NCBI GenBank assembly: GCA_944323285.1
Contig: CALURV010000032.1
Coordinates: 25,391-89,390 of the forward strand
Source of the DNA: Candidatus Gastranaerophilales bacterium
GTDB taxonomy: Bacteria; Cyanobacteriota; Vampirovibrionia; Gastranaerophilales; Gastranaerophilaceae
Length of the DNA: 64,000 nt
Direction of reading: 5' to 3'
The translations under genes and the position numbers were made by a program. Below, in pieces: positions 18,654 through 27,914 of the stretch. The notes under the pieces were generated by a model. That model saw only the letters and a program-made list of their open reading frames with translations. It was not told the origin of the DNA and made no database searches. Position 1 is the first letter of the stretch, and every line of letters begins with the position of its first letter.

Positions 18654-18974
18654 TTATGCTTTTTCAACAGATTCATTTTTTTTATTAGCAACTGCTTGAC
18701 AAATAGCACCTACACCAGCACCAATAGCAGCTCCTATACCCATTATAATCCCAAGACCAATTGCAAGTCCCCCAACAGTAACTCCTTTAGCCCCAACCTT
18801 GCCTAATCCTTCGACACCAGATTGATACACATCTTTAATAAATTGTTTATTTTTTATTGTATTTATTGCAAATTTACCAACTCCAACTGCTGTTCCAATT
18901 TTAGCTCCGGTTTTTACATAATTTGTTTTATTCTGTGTATTATTTTGAACAGAACCTACTGATGAAATATTCAT
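18654..18974 (-). CDS. Small glycine-zipper membrane-active protein, unknown function
   Basis: 106 residues. It starts M-N-I-S-S-V-G-S-V, like the M-x-I-x-S-I starts of the large lineage-specific proteins nearby. Residues about 60-95 form one or two Gly-rich hydrophobic helices (G-L-A-I-G-L-G-I-I-M-G-I-G-A-A-I-G-A-G), a glycine-zipper pattern, followed by a charged tail. There is no cleavable signal. RBS aaagga before the ATG, and its own terminator. Could be a membrane-inserting peptide or a small effector; not assigned. Confidence 0.65.
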   Translation of the reverse strand: MNISSVGSVQNNTQNKTNYVKTGAKIGTAVGVGKFAINTIKNKQFIKDVYQSGVEGLGKVGAKGVTVGGLAIGLGIIMGIGAAIGAGVGAICQAVANKKNESVEKA

Positions 18975-19114
18975 AATTATTTTTCCTTTCTTCTATATTA
19001 CCTTTACATATTAAAAAAATATTCATTTTATAAATTTACAATAATAGAAATAACAATTAACAAAAGTTTACTAAATTATGGTATTCAATAAATAATCTAA
19101 ATTATAATTAAAGA

Positions 19115-19588
19115 ATGAGGATAATAGGTATAGACCCAGGGCTTGCTATTGTAGGTTATTGTATTCTGGATATAGAAAAAGAAAAAAATATTCTATTAAC
19201 ATCAGGCTCAATACAAACAGATAAAAAAAACACTGATTCAGCAAGACTTTTTGAAATACAACAAGATTTGAAAACTATTCTTGAAAAATATCAACCAACT
19301 GTTGCAAGTATAGAAAAATTATTCTATTTCAAAAATCAAAAAACTATAATTCCTGTAGCTGAGGCAAGAGGAGTAATATTATCAGTACTTGAAGAAAAAT
19401 TAATTCCTGTTTTTGAATATACCCCTATTGAAGTAAAACAAATTATTACAGGATACGGAAGAGCCACAAAAGAAGAAGTTGCTAAAATTGTTAAAATGTC
19501 TGTTGAGTATAAACATCTTCCTAAACTTGATGATACACTTGATTCTATAGCAATTGCGCTTTGTTATTCAAGATTTAATATTAAATAA
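19115..19588 (+). CDS. ruvC: Crossover junction endodeoxyribonuclease RuvC
   Basis: 157 residues. RuvC resolves Holliday junctions together with RuvAB. The sequence has the first catalytic Asp in I-I-G-I-D-P-G-L-A-I-V-G-Y, the Glu in S-I-E-K-L-F-Y, and the C-terminal acidic pair in K-L-D-D-T-L-D-S-I-A-I-A-L. The upstream RBS is weak. It opens a plus-strand run of four closely spaced genes. Confidence 0.95.
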   Translation: MRIIGIDPGLAIVGYCILDIEKEKNILLTSGSIQTDKKNTDSARLFEIQQDLKTILEKYQPTVASIEKLFYFKNQKTIIPVAEARGVILSVLEEKLIPVFEYTPIEVKQIITGYGRATKEEVAKIVKMSVEYKHLPKLDDTLDSIAIALCYSRFNIK

Positions 19589-19598
19589 AGAGGTAATT

Positions 19599-20036
19599 AT
19601 GTTTAAAAATCCAATATATAAGATTATAAGTATTATTTCAATTATATCAGGAGCCATTCTAGGAGTATTTTCTATTATACCCTTATTAACTTTTTCTATA
19701 ATCATTTTATTAATGTTTATTATGGCTCCTTTTATTATTATTTACTTTAAAAATCTAAACTTAATTAAAGAAATAGAAATTGAAAAAGGAATTATATACG
19801 GTGCTATAGCAGGTTTTACAGGATGTATTGGATATTCTTTATTGTTTTTTCCATTAGCTTTTATTCTTGATTTAATATTTAAAATACAATCATTTATTTG
19901 GGTAAAAGTAATATGCCAAAACTTTATATTCTTAATAGGTACAATATTTTTTACCGCAATATTATCTGCAATTTTAAATGCTTTTACAGGGTTTTTAACT
20001 GCATATTTATTTCAATATTTTAAGAAAGGAAACTAA
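19599..20036 (+). CDS. Small integral membrane protein, unknown function
   Basis: 145 residues from the ATG at 19599, preceded by agaggt; an upstream in-frame ATG at 19554 lies inside ruvC and lacks a ribosome site. Four hydrophobic segments are evident (about residues 10-28, 30-48, 65-90, 105-135), with little else conserved. It is 10 bases after ruvC and 7 before mtnA, so it is co-transcribed with them. Not recognised. Confidence 0.75.
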   Translation: MFKNPIYKIISIISIISGAILGVFSIIPLLTFSIIILLMFIMAPFIIIYFKNLNLIKEIEIEKGIIYGAIAGFTGCIGYSLLFFPLAFILDLIFKIQSFIWVKVICQNFIFLIGTIFFTAILSAILNAFTGFLTAYLFQYFKKGN

Positions 20037-20043
20037 ATTTATT

Positions 20044-21099
20044 ATGGCATTTGAATCAAAAATTAAGACAATCGAATGGATTGGAAATATATCAAGGATA
20101 ATAGACCAAACCCTTTTACCTTACGAATTTAAAACTGTTGATATAAAAACATGTGATGAAATGTATAGTGCAATAAAAGATATGTTGGTAAGAGGTGCAC
20201 CTGCAATAGGTATAGCAGGAGTTCATGGTATGGTTTTAGCCGCATTAGAACTTGGTGAGAAAATAAAAGATAAAAAATTATTTTTAGAAGAATTAAATAA
20301 AAAGGCTCAATACTTAAAATCTTCAAGACCTACAGCTGTTAACCTTATGTGGGGTGTTGATAAACAAATGGAACTTGCAAAAAATATTAATGGCAGTATT
20401 GAAGAAATAATAAAAAATTTAAAAGCAAACGGAATAAAACTTGAAAATGAAGATATAGAAATAAATAAAAGAATGGGAGATTATGGGGCAAGCATAGTTC
20501 CCAAAGGTGCTGCAATATTAACGCATTGTAATGCAGGAGCACTCGCTACAGTAGGGTATGGAACAGCCCTTGGAGTTATAAGAAGTGCATATGCAAAAGA
20601 CCCTACTATTAAAGTTTTTGCTGACGAAACAAGACCAAGACAACAAGGTGCAAGACTTACAACCTGGGAACTTACTCAAGACGGAATTCCTACAACTCTT
20701 ATTACTGATGGTATGTGTTCTTATTTTATGTCAAAAGGTATGATTGATATGGTTGTTGTAGGAGCAGATAGAATTGCGGCAAATGGCGATACTGCAAATA
20801 AAATTGGTACTTATACTGTTGCAATTGCGGCAAAATATCATAATGTGCCATTTTATATAGCAGCACCACTTTCTACTATTGACATCTCTATAAAATCAGG
20901 TAATGAAATCCCGATTGAAGAACGCTCTCACGAAGAAGTTACGCACATTAACGGTGATTGGATTTGTGCTAAAGAAGTAAACATTATTAATCCTGGGTTT
21001 GATGTTACTCCTCATGAATTAATAACAGGAATAATTACTGAAAAAGGAATTCTAAAACCTGATTTTAAAGAATCTATTAAAAATGCTTTTCAAAATTAA
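20044..21099 (+). CDS. mtnA: S-methyl-5-thioribose-1-phosphate isomerase
   Basis: 351 residues. MtnA converts methylthioribose-1-phosphate to methylthioribulose-1-phosphate in the methionine salvage pathway. Motifs are R-G-A-P-A-I-G-I-A-G, H-C-N-A-G-A-L-A-T, the catalytic-region D-E-T-R-P-R-Q-Q-G-A-R-L, and G-A-D-R-I-A-A-N-G-D-T-A-N-K-I-G-T. These separate it from eIF2B subunits. No other salvage genes are nearby. Confidence 0.95.
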   Translation: MAFESKIKTIEWIGNISRIIDQTLLPYEFKTVDIKTCDEMYSAIKDMLVRGAPAIGIAGVHGMVLAALELGEKIKDKKLFLEELNKKAQYLKSSRPTAVNLMWGVDKQMELAKNINGSIEEIIKNLKANGIKLENEDIEINKRMGDYGASIVPKGAAILTHCNAGALATVGYGTALGVIRSAYAKDPTIKVFADETRPRQQGARLTTWELTQDGIPTTLITDGMCSYFMSKGMIDMVVVGADRIAANGDTANKIGTYTVAIAAKYHNVPFYIAAPLSTIDISIKSGNEIPIEERSHEEVTHINGDWICAKEVNIINPGFDVTPHELITGIITEKGILKPDFKESIKNAFQN

Positions 21100-21113
21100 G
21101 GAACAAATAATAT

Positions 21114-22904
21114 ATGTCAAAAAATAAAATAAAAAATTTTTCAATTTCAATTGTTTTAGTATTAATTTGTTTTTCAATTATATTTTTAACAAGTTATCTT
21201 TCACGCTACTCTACATTTTATGGCGACGATATGTCATACAGTCTTTATCAAAGAAGTATATTTGAAAATTTATTTCCTACAAATTTTCAAAGTGCATATC
21301 AACTTCATGCCGGCGGATATCTTTGTTTTTTTCTTACCAGTTTTTTTAATTATTTCCTTCCTCATTTATTACATGTCCATCCTGCAGATTTTATGAGCAT
21401 TCCACATGGAATAATTAAAGGTATTTTTTTGTGTATTATTTTAATTTCAATAACTAATTTCAGCTTTATTTATAAAAATTCTAAATTTTCAAAATTTATT
21501 ATTTTAACAATTTTATCAATGTACTTTTTTTTCTCTGTATTACAAATAAATTCATTCATTATAGGATGTAATCATTCTTTTTATAGATACATTTTTCCAT
21601 TATTCTTTTTTAGTTATTTTTGGCAATTTATATATGAGAGAATTATCTTTAATTCTAAAAAAACCTTCTTATATAAAAATAATAATCTCAAACTTTTTTT
21701 TGCGATTCTTTCAGGATTTATTATAGGATCATCCTGCGAAATAATATTTTCTGTTTCAGCTTTATCAGCTATTTTTCTTATTTTATATAATGCTTTTATC
21801 TCTATTCTAAAAATAATCTATGACATTGTGTCATGTTTCTGTATAGAGGATGACTTGGAAATAAAGTACTTAATTTTTCCAAATAATAATAAAAAAATAA
21901 ATATAAATAATTATAAATTCAATCTGAATAAGAATTTCTATCTACCAGTCTTATCTTTATTCTTATCTATTATACTTTTTACGACTTCTAGAGGTTTCAG
22001 AAATGTAGCAATAGAAAGAGGTGCTAATCAAATACATATTACACTTAATGAATTAAAAGAATTCTCCAATATTTTTACCCAAATTTATATTAAAGACGAA
22101 ATAATATTATGGATAATTTTTATTATCTTACTAACATTATCGGTTTATCTGACATATAAAAAACAATCAATAAAAAAAATAATATTTCCCATAATTTTAC
22201 AATCATCAATATTAATATCGATATTTTCACTTGTTTTATGCGGTAAAACCTACTATGAAGGAGGGAAATTTTGGTTAATACATCCTAATATTATTATTTT
22301 ATACAAAATAATTATTTTTTATGGAATTTTAATATTATATAGCTATTTAAGCAGATATTTAACATATATTATAAAAAACAAAAATGCATTAAATATAATA
22401 AAAATAATATCTACAATTCTTTTACTATTATCTATAGGTATTTATACACCAATTATAAAAAAATCAATAGAACAATCCTGCTGGTATAACGATTATAGTA
22501 TTTTGAGTAAAACAAAGAAAATAAATTATATTATAGAAAAAATATTCAAATTTTATTATGAACAAAATAAAACACCATATTTTCCTATAGAATTATCTGA
22601 AATATCTATGCCATATAAAGGATATTTTATATGGAATAGAGATTGCAAAGAAACGAGTAATAATTGCTGTTCAAGAAGCCTTCTTACAACAGAGTATCTT
22701 CCGAAAATGTACTCAGACAAAAATACAATAAATTATACATATTGTTTTAGTGAAAAAGCTATTGAACAATTCTATAACGATGGCGGAGAAATTACAGATA
22801 ATGAAATAAAAAATATAAAATTTGATAATATAAAGCAGAACAAAATAATAGAAGGTAAAAAATTGAATCCAGAAGAAATTCAAGAATTTTTTCCAATATT
22901 TTAA
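21114..22904 (+). CDS. Polytopic membrane protein, GT-C glycosyltransferase-like
   Basis: 596 residues with roughly 9-11 hydrophobic segments. After the first segment comes an outward loop with F-Y-G-D-D-M-S-Y-S, an acidic pair placed as in GT-C glycosyltransferases that use lipid-linked sugars. The C-terminal ~100 residues form a soluble domain with several cysteines (D-C-K-E-T-S-N-N-C-C). Very high Ile/Phe/Lys content. It begins 14 bases after mtnA. A role in surface glycan transfer is plausible but rests on topology and the D-D motif alone. Confidence 0.7.
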   Translation: MSKNKIKNFSISIVLVLICFSIIFLTSYLSRYSTFYGDDMSYSLYQRSIFENLFPTNFQSAYQLHAGGYLCFFLTSFFNYFLPHLLHVHPADFMSIPHGIIKGIFLCIILISITNFSFIYKNSKFSKFIILTILSMYFFFSVLQINSFIIGCNHSFYRYIFPLFFFSYFWQFIYERIIFNSKKTFLYKNNNLKLFFAILSGFIIGSSCEIIFSVSALSAIFLILYNAFISILKIIYDIVSCFCIEDDLEIKYLIFPNNNKKININNYKFNLNKNFYLPVLSLFLSIILFTTSRGFRNVAIERGANQIHITLNELKEFSNIFTQIYIKDEIILWIIFIILLTLSVYLTYKKQSIKKIIFPIILQSSILISIFSLVLCGKTYYEGGKFWLIHPNIIILYKIIIFYGILILYSYLSRYLTYIIKNKNALNIIKIISTILLLLSIGIYTPIIKKSIEQSCWYNDYSILSKTKKINYIIEKIFKFYYEQNKTPYFPIELSEISMPYKGYFIWNRDCKETSNNCCSRSLLTTEYLPKMYSDKNTINYTYCFSEKAIEQFYNDGGEITDNEIKNIKFDNIKQNKIIEGKKLNPEEIQEFFPIF

Positions 22905-22931
22905 TAAACTACATATGACTAAACTATTAAT

Positions 22932-22959
22932 TTGAAATTTCTGAAGAAAATGATATAAT
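22932..22959 (+). promoter_or_regulatory. Predicted promoter of the first ompH gene
   Basis: TTGAAA (22932-22937), 16-bp spacer, TATAAT (22954-22959). A strong RBS (aaaggag) lies before the ATG at 23001. Confidence 0.6.
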
Positions 22960-23000
22960 CATTATAAATTTTTAATAAAATTTAATAAAAGGAGTTAAAT

Positions 23001-23468
23001 ATGAACAATAATTTAAAAGTATTAACAGTTTCTTTAGTAGCTTTTGGTCTTGGACTTGGTTTTGCAAATTATGCAATGTCAGATACACCTGCTACATTTA
23101 AAGTTGCTGTTGTAAATGTACCCCAAATAGTTGAATCATCAGCACAAGTTAAAGCATTAAAAGAGCAAAACAGTAAAAATGTTCAAGAACTTGCAAAGCT
23201 TGGTGAAACTGCTCAAAATGCCATAAGCAAAGAAAAAGATGAGAAAAAACAAAAAGCATTAAGAGAAAAATATCAAAAGGAATTTCAAGCAAAAAGAACC
23301 GCAATGACAAAATCATACGAAAAGAAATTAATTGAAATAGATAATAATATTTCAAATGTAATTAATGCTCAAGCAAAAGCACAAGGATATGATTTAGTTC
23401 TTGCAAAAGGTGCTGTGTTAATGGGCGGTACTGATATAACAAATGAAATAGCAAAACAAATTAAATAA
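23001..23468 (+). CDS. OmpH/Skp family periplasmic protein, copy 1
   Basis: 155 residues. A hydrophobic N-terminus (about residues 5-27) is a signal peptide or anchor. Then V-A-V-V-N-V-P-Q-I-V-E-S opens the OmpH domain, followed by a long charged coiled coil (about residues 50-115) and the closing strand G-G-T-D-I-T-N-E-I. Skp-type proteins hold outer-membrane proteins in the periplasm. A paralogue lies at 24679 beyond aroF. Its transcription unit is closed by a strong terminator. Confidence 0.88.
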   Translation: MNNNLKVLTVSLVAFGLGLGFANYAMSDTPATFKVAVVNVPQIVESSAQVKALKEQNSKNVQELAKLGETAQNAISKEKDEKKQKALREKYQKEFQAKRTAMTKSYEKKLIEIDNNISNVINAQAKAQGYDLVLAKGAVLMGGTDITNEIAKQIK

Positions 23469-23484
23469 GATACTAAATAAAAAT

Positions 23485-23521
23485 ATAAAAAAGGAAAGGA
23501 TTATAATCCTTTCCTTTTTTA
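23485..23521. terminator. Bidirectional intrinsic terminator
   Basis: Stem aaggaaaggatt/aatcctttcctt (about 23491-23514), with an A-tract on the left and a T-tract on the right, between ompH copy 1 and convergent aroF. Confidence 0.9.
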
Positions 23522-23536
23522 TATTACCCGAAAAAA

Positions 23537-24547
23537 TTAAAAAGTCTTTTTAACAACAACCGCAAGAGCTTTTAAATCTTTAAATAATTCAGCGAATTCC
23601 TCAGGATATAATGACTGAGCACCATCACATAAAGCGCAGTCAGGATTATTATGAACCTCAATAACTAAGCCATCAGCTCCAGCTGCAACTGCAGCTTTAG
23701 ACATTGGAGCAACCTTATCTCTTAATCCTGTTGCATGGCTTGGGTCAACAATAACAGGAAGATGACTTATTTTTTGTACAACAGGAATTGCAGATATATC
23801 AAGAGTATTTCTTGTCATATTCTCAAACGTTCTTATTCCCCTTTCGCATAAGATAACTTCTCTATTACCGCCTGACATAATATATTCAGCAGACATAAGC
23901 CATTCTTCTATAGTTGCACTTAAACCTCGTTTTAACATTACAGGTTTTCTTACTTCACCAAGGCTTTTTAACAAATTAAAGTTTTGCATATTCCTTGCCC
24001 CAACCTGAAGTATATCAACATATTTTAAAAACATAGGAATTTGATTAACTTCCATAACTTCAGAGGTAACGGCCATATTGTATTTATCAGCAACTTTTCT
24101 CAATATTTTAAGACCTTCTTCCCCAAGTCCTTGAAATGCATAAGGAGAAGTTCTTGGTTTAAAAGCACCACCTCTTAATATACGAACTCCACTATTATAT
24201 AATTTCTCAGCAGTTTCATCCATTTGTTCATAAGTTTCAACACTACACGGTCCTGCTATCATACCTATATGTGTTCCGCCAAACTTTATTCCGTTTACTT
24301 CTATTATAGTATTATCAGGTTTAAATACTCTGCTTACAAGCTTATATGGAGAAGTTATCCTTATTACTTCTTTTACGCCATCTAATAGTTCTATATCTCT
24401 TTTATCTATAATTTTTCGGCCTACACATCCAATTACAGTATGATCTTCACCTCTTGATATATGAGCATCAAATCCCCTTTGTTTTATAAATTCAATAACT
24501 TTTTGGATTTTATCTTCACTTGCATGACTCTGCATTACGATAAGCAT
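23537..24547 (-). CDS. aroF: 3-deoxy-7-phosphoheptulonate synthase (DAHP synthase, type I-beta)
   Basis: 336 residues. It condenses phosphoenolpyruvate with erythrose-4-phosphate, the first step of the shikimate pathway. An N-terminal ferredoxin-like regulatory domain (about residues 1-70) precedes the barrel with [19 protein letters not shown] and [11 protein letters not shown]. This is the layout of the short type I-beta enzymes. On the minus strand, a TTGACA (24600-24605) with a TATGAT 15 bases on (24579-24584) is a possible promoter. It separates the two ompH paralogues. Confidence 0.94.
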   Translation of the reverse strand: MLIVMQSHASEDKIQKVIEFIKQRGFDAHISRGEDHTVIGCVGRKIIDKRDIELLDGVKEVIRITSPYKLVSRVFKPDNTIIEVNGIKFGGTHIGMIAGPCSVETYEQMDETAEKLYNSGVRILRGGAFKPRTSPYAFQGLGEEGLKILRKVADKYNMAVTSEVMEVNQIPMFLKYVDILQVGARNMQNFNLLKSLGEVRKPVMLKRGLSATIEEWLMSAEYIMSGGNREVILCERGIRTFENMTRNTLDISAIPVVQKISHLPVIVDPSHATGLRDKVAPMSKAAVAAGADGLVIEVHNNPDCALCDGAQSLYPEEFAELFKDLKALAVVVKKTF

Positions 24548-24627
24548 AATTCACTCTCTCCTGATATTATTCTTCTTAATCATATCACACAAATACTAAT
24601 GTCAATTGAATTTATATTTATAATAGC

Positions 24628-24656
24628 TTGTATTTATCAACATCATTTGTTAAAAT
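24628..24656 (+). promoter_or_regulatory. Predicted promoter of the second ompH gene
   Basis: TTGTAT (24628-24633), 17-bp spacer, TAAAAT (24651-24656), then aggagg before the ATG at 24679. Confidence 0.5.
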
Positions 24657-24678
24657 TAACTTAAAATAGGAGGCTATA

Positions 24679-25131
24679 ATGTTTAAATTTAAATTTATTT
24701 TAACTGCATTAATATTAATGTTTGCTACAAGTTTATCAGCTAATGCTTATACTATAGGTTATGCGGATTTTCAAAAAGTAATTTCTGAATATACTTATGC
24801 TCGTAATGCATATAAAGATATTGATAATAAACTTCTTGAACTTCAACAATATGCTATAGATAAAGATAAACAATATAAAACTATTGAATCACCAATACAA
24901 AAAAAGACTTTTGAACAACAAATACAAAAAGAATTTAAAACAAAAGAAGATAAAATATATGATTTAAAAGTCAGTAAAGAAAAAGAAATTCAAACTAATA
25001 TCTTAAATGCATCAAAAGCAGTAGCCGCAAGCAAAAAACTTGATGTCATTCTTGACTATGGTGTTGTATATGCTGGCGGTGTTGATGTAACTAATGATAT
25101 CATACAATACTTAAATTCAAACAAAAAATAA
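24679..25131 (+). CDS. OmpH/Skp family periplasmic protein, copy 2
   Basis: 150 residues. A typical signal peptide ends at A-N-A about residue 23. I-G-Y-A-D-F-Q-K-V-I-S-E opens the OmpH domain, a charged coiled coil follows, and the end reads V-V-Y-A-G-G-V-D-V-T-N-D-I, matching the end of copy 1. It probably acts as a periplasmic chaperone for outer-membrane proteins. It has its own promoter and a long-looped terminator. Confidence 0.9.
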   Translation: MFKFKFILTALILMFATSLSANAYTIGYADFQKVISEYTYARNAYKDIDNKLLELQQYAIDKDKQYKTIESPIQKKTFEQQIQKEFKTKEDKIYDLKVSKEKEIQTNILNASKAVAASKKLDVILDYGVVYAGGVDVTNDIIQYLNSNKK

Positions 25132-25145
25132 GATAAAATAATTTT

Positions 25146-25199
25146 AAAATAGAGAAGCCCTAAGGATATTATTAAATAGAAAAAGGCTTCTCTATTTTA
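25146..25199 (+). terminator. Intrinsic terminator after ompH copy 2
   Basis: A 14-bp stem (25146-25159 with 25185-25198) with a 25-base loop and a T-rich end. Confidence 0.8.
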
Positions 25200-25225
25200 T
25201 TTCTATAAATGAAAACGGGGTTCAT

Positions 25226-26530
25226 ATGAAGATTATTGATATTATTGAAAAAAAGAAAAAAGGAAAAGCTCTTACTCAGGAAGAAATCAAATTCTTTATT
25301 GATGGGATTATGAATAATACAATAGAAGATTATCAAGTAAGTGCATTATTAATGGCAATATATTTTAAAGGCATGAATATTGATGAAACAACTTGGCTTA
25401 CAAAATATATGGTAGAATCGGGTGAAATATTAGATTTATCTGATATTTCTCACGACATTATAGATAAACATTCTACAGGCGGAGTAGGAGATAAAATAAC
25501 ATTAATTTTTCTGCCATTAATGGCAGCAGCCGGATTATATACAGCAAAACTCTCTGGAAGAGGACTTGGCCATACCGGAGGTACTATAGATAAACTTGAA
25601 TCTATTCCTAATTTTAGAACAGATTTATCTATAGAAGAATTTAAAGATAAAGTAAAAATACACAAAACCGCAATAGCAGCACAAACTCTATCTTTAGCAC
25701 CGGCAGATGGTAAATTATATGCCTTAAGAGATGTAACTTCGACCGTAGATATTATTCCGTTAATTGCATCATCAGTTGTATCAAAAAAGATTGCATCGGG
25801 TGCTAATCACATAATACTAGATGTTAAATATGGTTCAGGCGCTTTTTTAAAAACAGCAAAAGAAGCTCAAAAACTGTCAGAAGTAATGGTTGAAGTAGGT
25901 AAACGTTTAAACAGAAACATTTGCGCAGTAATAAGTTCTATGGACCAGCCTTTAGGAAGAGCTATAGGTAATTCTGTTGAGATTGAAGAGGTCATTGAAT
26001 TTTTAAAAGGTAATATTGAACCTGATTTAAAAGAAGTAACATATACCCTTGCTCATAGTGCCTTTGAAAAAGCAGGAAAGTTCAAGTCAAAAAAAGAATC
26101 TTATAAATTTTTAGATGATTTAATTAAATCAGGTAAAGCTCTTGAAAAATTTAGAGAAATTATTAAATCTCAATATGGTGATGACAGGGTTATTGATGAT
26201 TATACAAAACTTCCTCAATCTTCTATAAAATATGAAGTAAAATCAGAAAAAGACGGTTTTGTAGAAAATATTGATGCACTAAAAGTTGCGAAAGCTTGTA
26301 AAAACTTAGGTGCAGGTAGAGAAAAGAAATCTGATGAAATAGACTACAGTGCAGGAATATACTTAACTCAAAAATACAAAGAACCTGTAAAAAAAGGTGA
26401 AACAATTGCTGTAATTTATACAAATAAAAAAGAAACAATTAAAGAAGCTGAAAATTTAATTTTATCAGCATATAAAATTTCAAAAAAAGAACCTGATGAT
26501 ATTTCTTTAATTTATAAAATTATTCATTAA
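25226..26530 (+). CDS. pdp: Pyrimidine-nucleoside phosphorylase
   Basis: 434 residues, the family length. It splits uridine or (deoxy)thymidine with phosphate in nucleoside salvage. The family signature S-G-R-G-L-G-H-T-G-G-T-I-D-K-L-E is present, as is the phosphate-binding K-H-S-T-G-G-V-G-D-K. The C-terminal domain begins near residue 340. Thymidine phosphorylase (deoA) cannot be excluded, since the two share these motifs. It stands alone, ended by a bidirectional terminator. Confidence 0.92.
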   Translation: MKIIDIIEKKKKGKALTQEEIKFFIDGIMNNTIEDYQVSALLMAIYFKGMNIDETTWLTKYMVESGEILDLSDISHDIIDKHSTGGVGDKITLIFLPLMAAAGLYTAKLSGRGLGHTGGTIDKLESIPNFRTDLSIEEFKDKVKIHKTAIAAQTLSLAPADGKLYALRDVTSTVDIIPLIASSVVSKKIASGANHIILDVKYGSGAFLKTAKEAQKLSEVMVEVGKRLNRNICAVISSMDQPLGRAIGNSVEIEEVIEFLKGNIEPDLKEVTYTLAHSAFEKAGKFKSKKESYKFLDDLIKSGKALEKFREIIKSQYGDDRVIDDYTKLPQSSIKYEVKSEKDGFVENIDALKVAKACKNLGAGREKKSDEIDYSAGIYLTQKYKEPVKKGETIAVIYTNKKETIKEAENLILSAYKISKKEPDDISLIYKIIH

Positions 26531-26564
26531 AAAAGAACCCTGATAATATCAGGGTTCTTTTTTA
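26531..26564. terminator. Bidirectional intrinsic terminator between pdp and clpX
   Basis: Stem aaagaaccctgat/atcagggttcttt (about 26532-26560) with A- and T-tracts on both sides. Confidence 0.9.
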
Positions 26565-27911
26565 TGCTATCTCTTCATTATTTTTTAATTGAGGTTTAAT
26601 ATCAGCTGTTTCTACTTGTGGTTTATCAAGTTTAGTAGGCAATTTTATTAATTCAGCCCCATTTTCTTTTTTCTTTTTAACCATATCAGCTGTAACAACA
26701 AATTCCTTGACATCACCTTGTTCGGGAATTTCATACATAATATCAAGCATAATTTCTTCAACAATAGAACGAAGAGCTCTGGCACCTGTCTTACGCTTGA
26801 TAGCTTCTTCAGCAATTAAGTCAACAGCTTCAGGGTCAAATTTTAACTCAACGCCATCCATATTTAATAAACATTGATATTGCTTTAACAACGCATTTTT
26901 AGGCTGAGTAAGAATATTCTTTAATGTGGCTTCATCAAGCGGATCCAAAACTGCATAAACAGGAACTCTTCCTATAAATTCAGGAATTAAACCAAACTTT
27001 AATAAATCTTCGGGCTGCAATTTTTTCAACATTTTTGCAGCTTCAAGTTCTTTTTCAGCCTGAGTTTTAGCCATGCCTGCCCCAAAACCTATTGTAGCAG
27101 AATCCCCTGCACGTCTTTCAACTATTTTATCAAGCCCAACAAAAGCACCACCGACAATAAATAAAATATTAGCAGTATTAATTTGTATGAATTCCTGATG
27201 CGGATGTTTTCTGCCGCCTTGAGGCGGAACATTTGCAACAGTACCTTCTATCATTTTTAATAAAGCCTGTTGAACACCTTCACCTGAGACATCTCTAGTA
27301 ATACTTGTGTTTTCAGATTTTCTTGATATTTTATCAATTTCATCAATATAAATAATACCTCTTTCAGCCTTTTGAGCGTCAAAATCAGCATTTTGATAAA
27401 GTCTTAATAAAATATTTTCAACATCATCACCAACATAACCTGCTTCCGTTAAAGTTGTAGCATCTGCAATAGCAAAAGGGACATCAAGCATCTTAGCAAG
27501 AGTTTGAGCTAATAATGTTTTACCGCTTCCTGTAGGTCCCACAAGTAAAATATTACTTTTCTGAATTTCCACTTGCTGTTCATCAGCAGAAGCATTATGA
27601 GCAATACGTTTATAATGATTATAAACAGCAACAGATAAAACTTTTTTAGCATCATCTTGACCAATAATATATTCATCAAGATATTTCTTTATCTCATGTG
27701 GTTTTGGCACTTTAGTAATATCTGTTTCTTTAATCTCTGTATCTTCGGTTTTATCCTTATTTTCCAGAAATTCTTCATCTAAAATTTCATTACAAAGTTC
27801 AACACATTCATCACAAATATATACATCTGGTCCTGCAATAAGCTTTTTAACTTGTTCTTGTGTTTTACCGCAAAATGAACATTTTAAACGACTATCGTCA
27901 TGCGCTGCCAT
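26562..27911 (-). CDS. clpX: ATP-dependent Clp protease ATP-binding subunit ClpX
   Basis: 449 residues. ClpX unfolds tagged proteins and feeds them to ClpP. The N-terminal zinc-binding domain shows C-S-F-C and C-D-E-C. The AAA core has [20 protein letters not shown], sensor arginines, and the I-G-F-G-A loop that docks to ClpP. The tail of about 35 residues is Lys/Glu-rich. It lies 3 bases after clpP. Confidence 0.97.
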   Translation of the reverse strand: MAAHDDSRLKCSFCGKTQEQVKKLIAGPDVYICDECVELCNEILDEEFLENKDKTEDTEIKETDITKVPKPHEIKKYLDEYIIGQDDAKKVLSVAVYNHYKRIAHNASADEQQVEIQKSNILLVGPTGSGKTLLAQTLAKMLDVPFAIADATTLTEAGYVGDDVENILLRLYQNADFDAQKAERGIIYIDEIDKISRKSENTSITRDVSGEGVQQALLKMIEGTVANVPPQGGRKHPHQEFIQINTANILFIVGGAFVGLDKIVERRAGDSATIGFGAGMAKTQAEKELEAAKMLKKLQPEDLLKFGLIPEFIGRVPVYAVLDPLDEATLKNILTQPKNALLKQYQCLLNMDGVELKFDPEAVDLIAEEAIKRKTGARALRSIVEEIMLDIMYEIPEQGDVKEFVVTADMVKKKKENGAELIKLPTKLDKPQVETADIKPQLKNNEEIA

Positions 27912-27914
27912 TAA

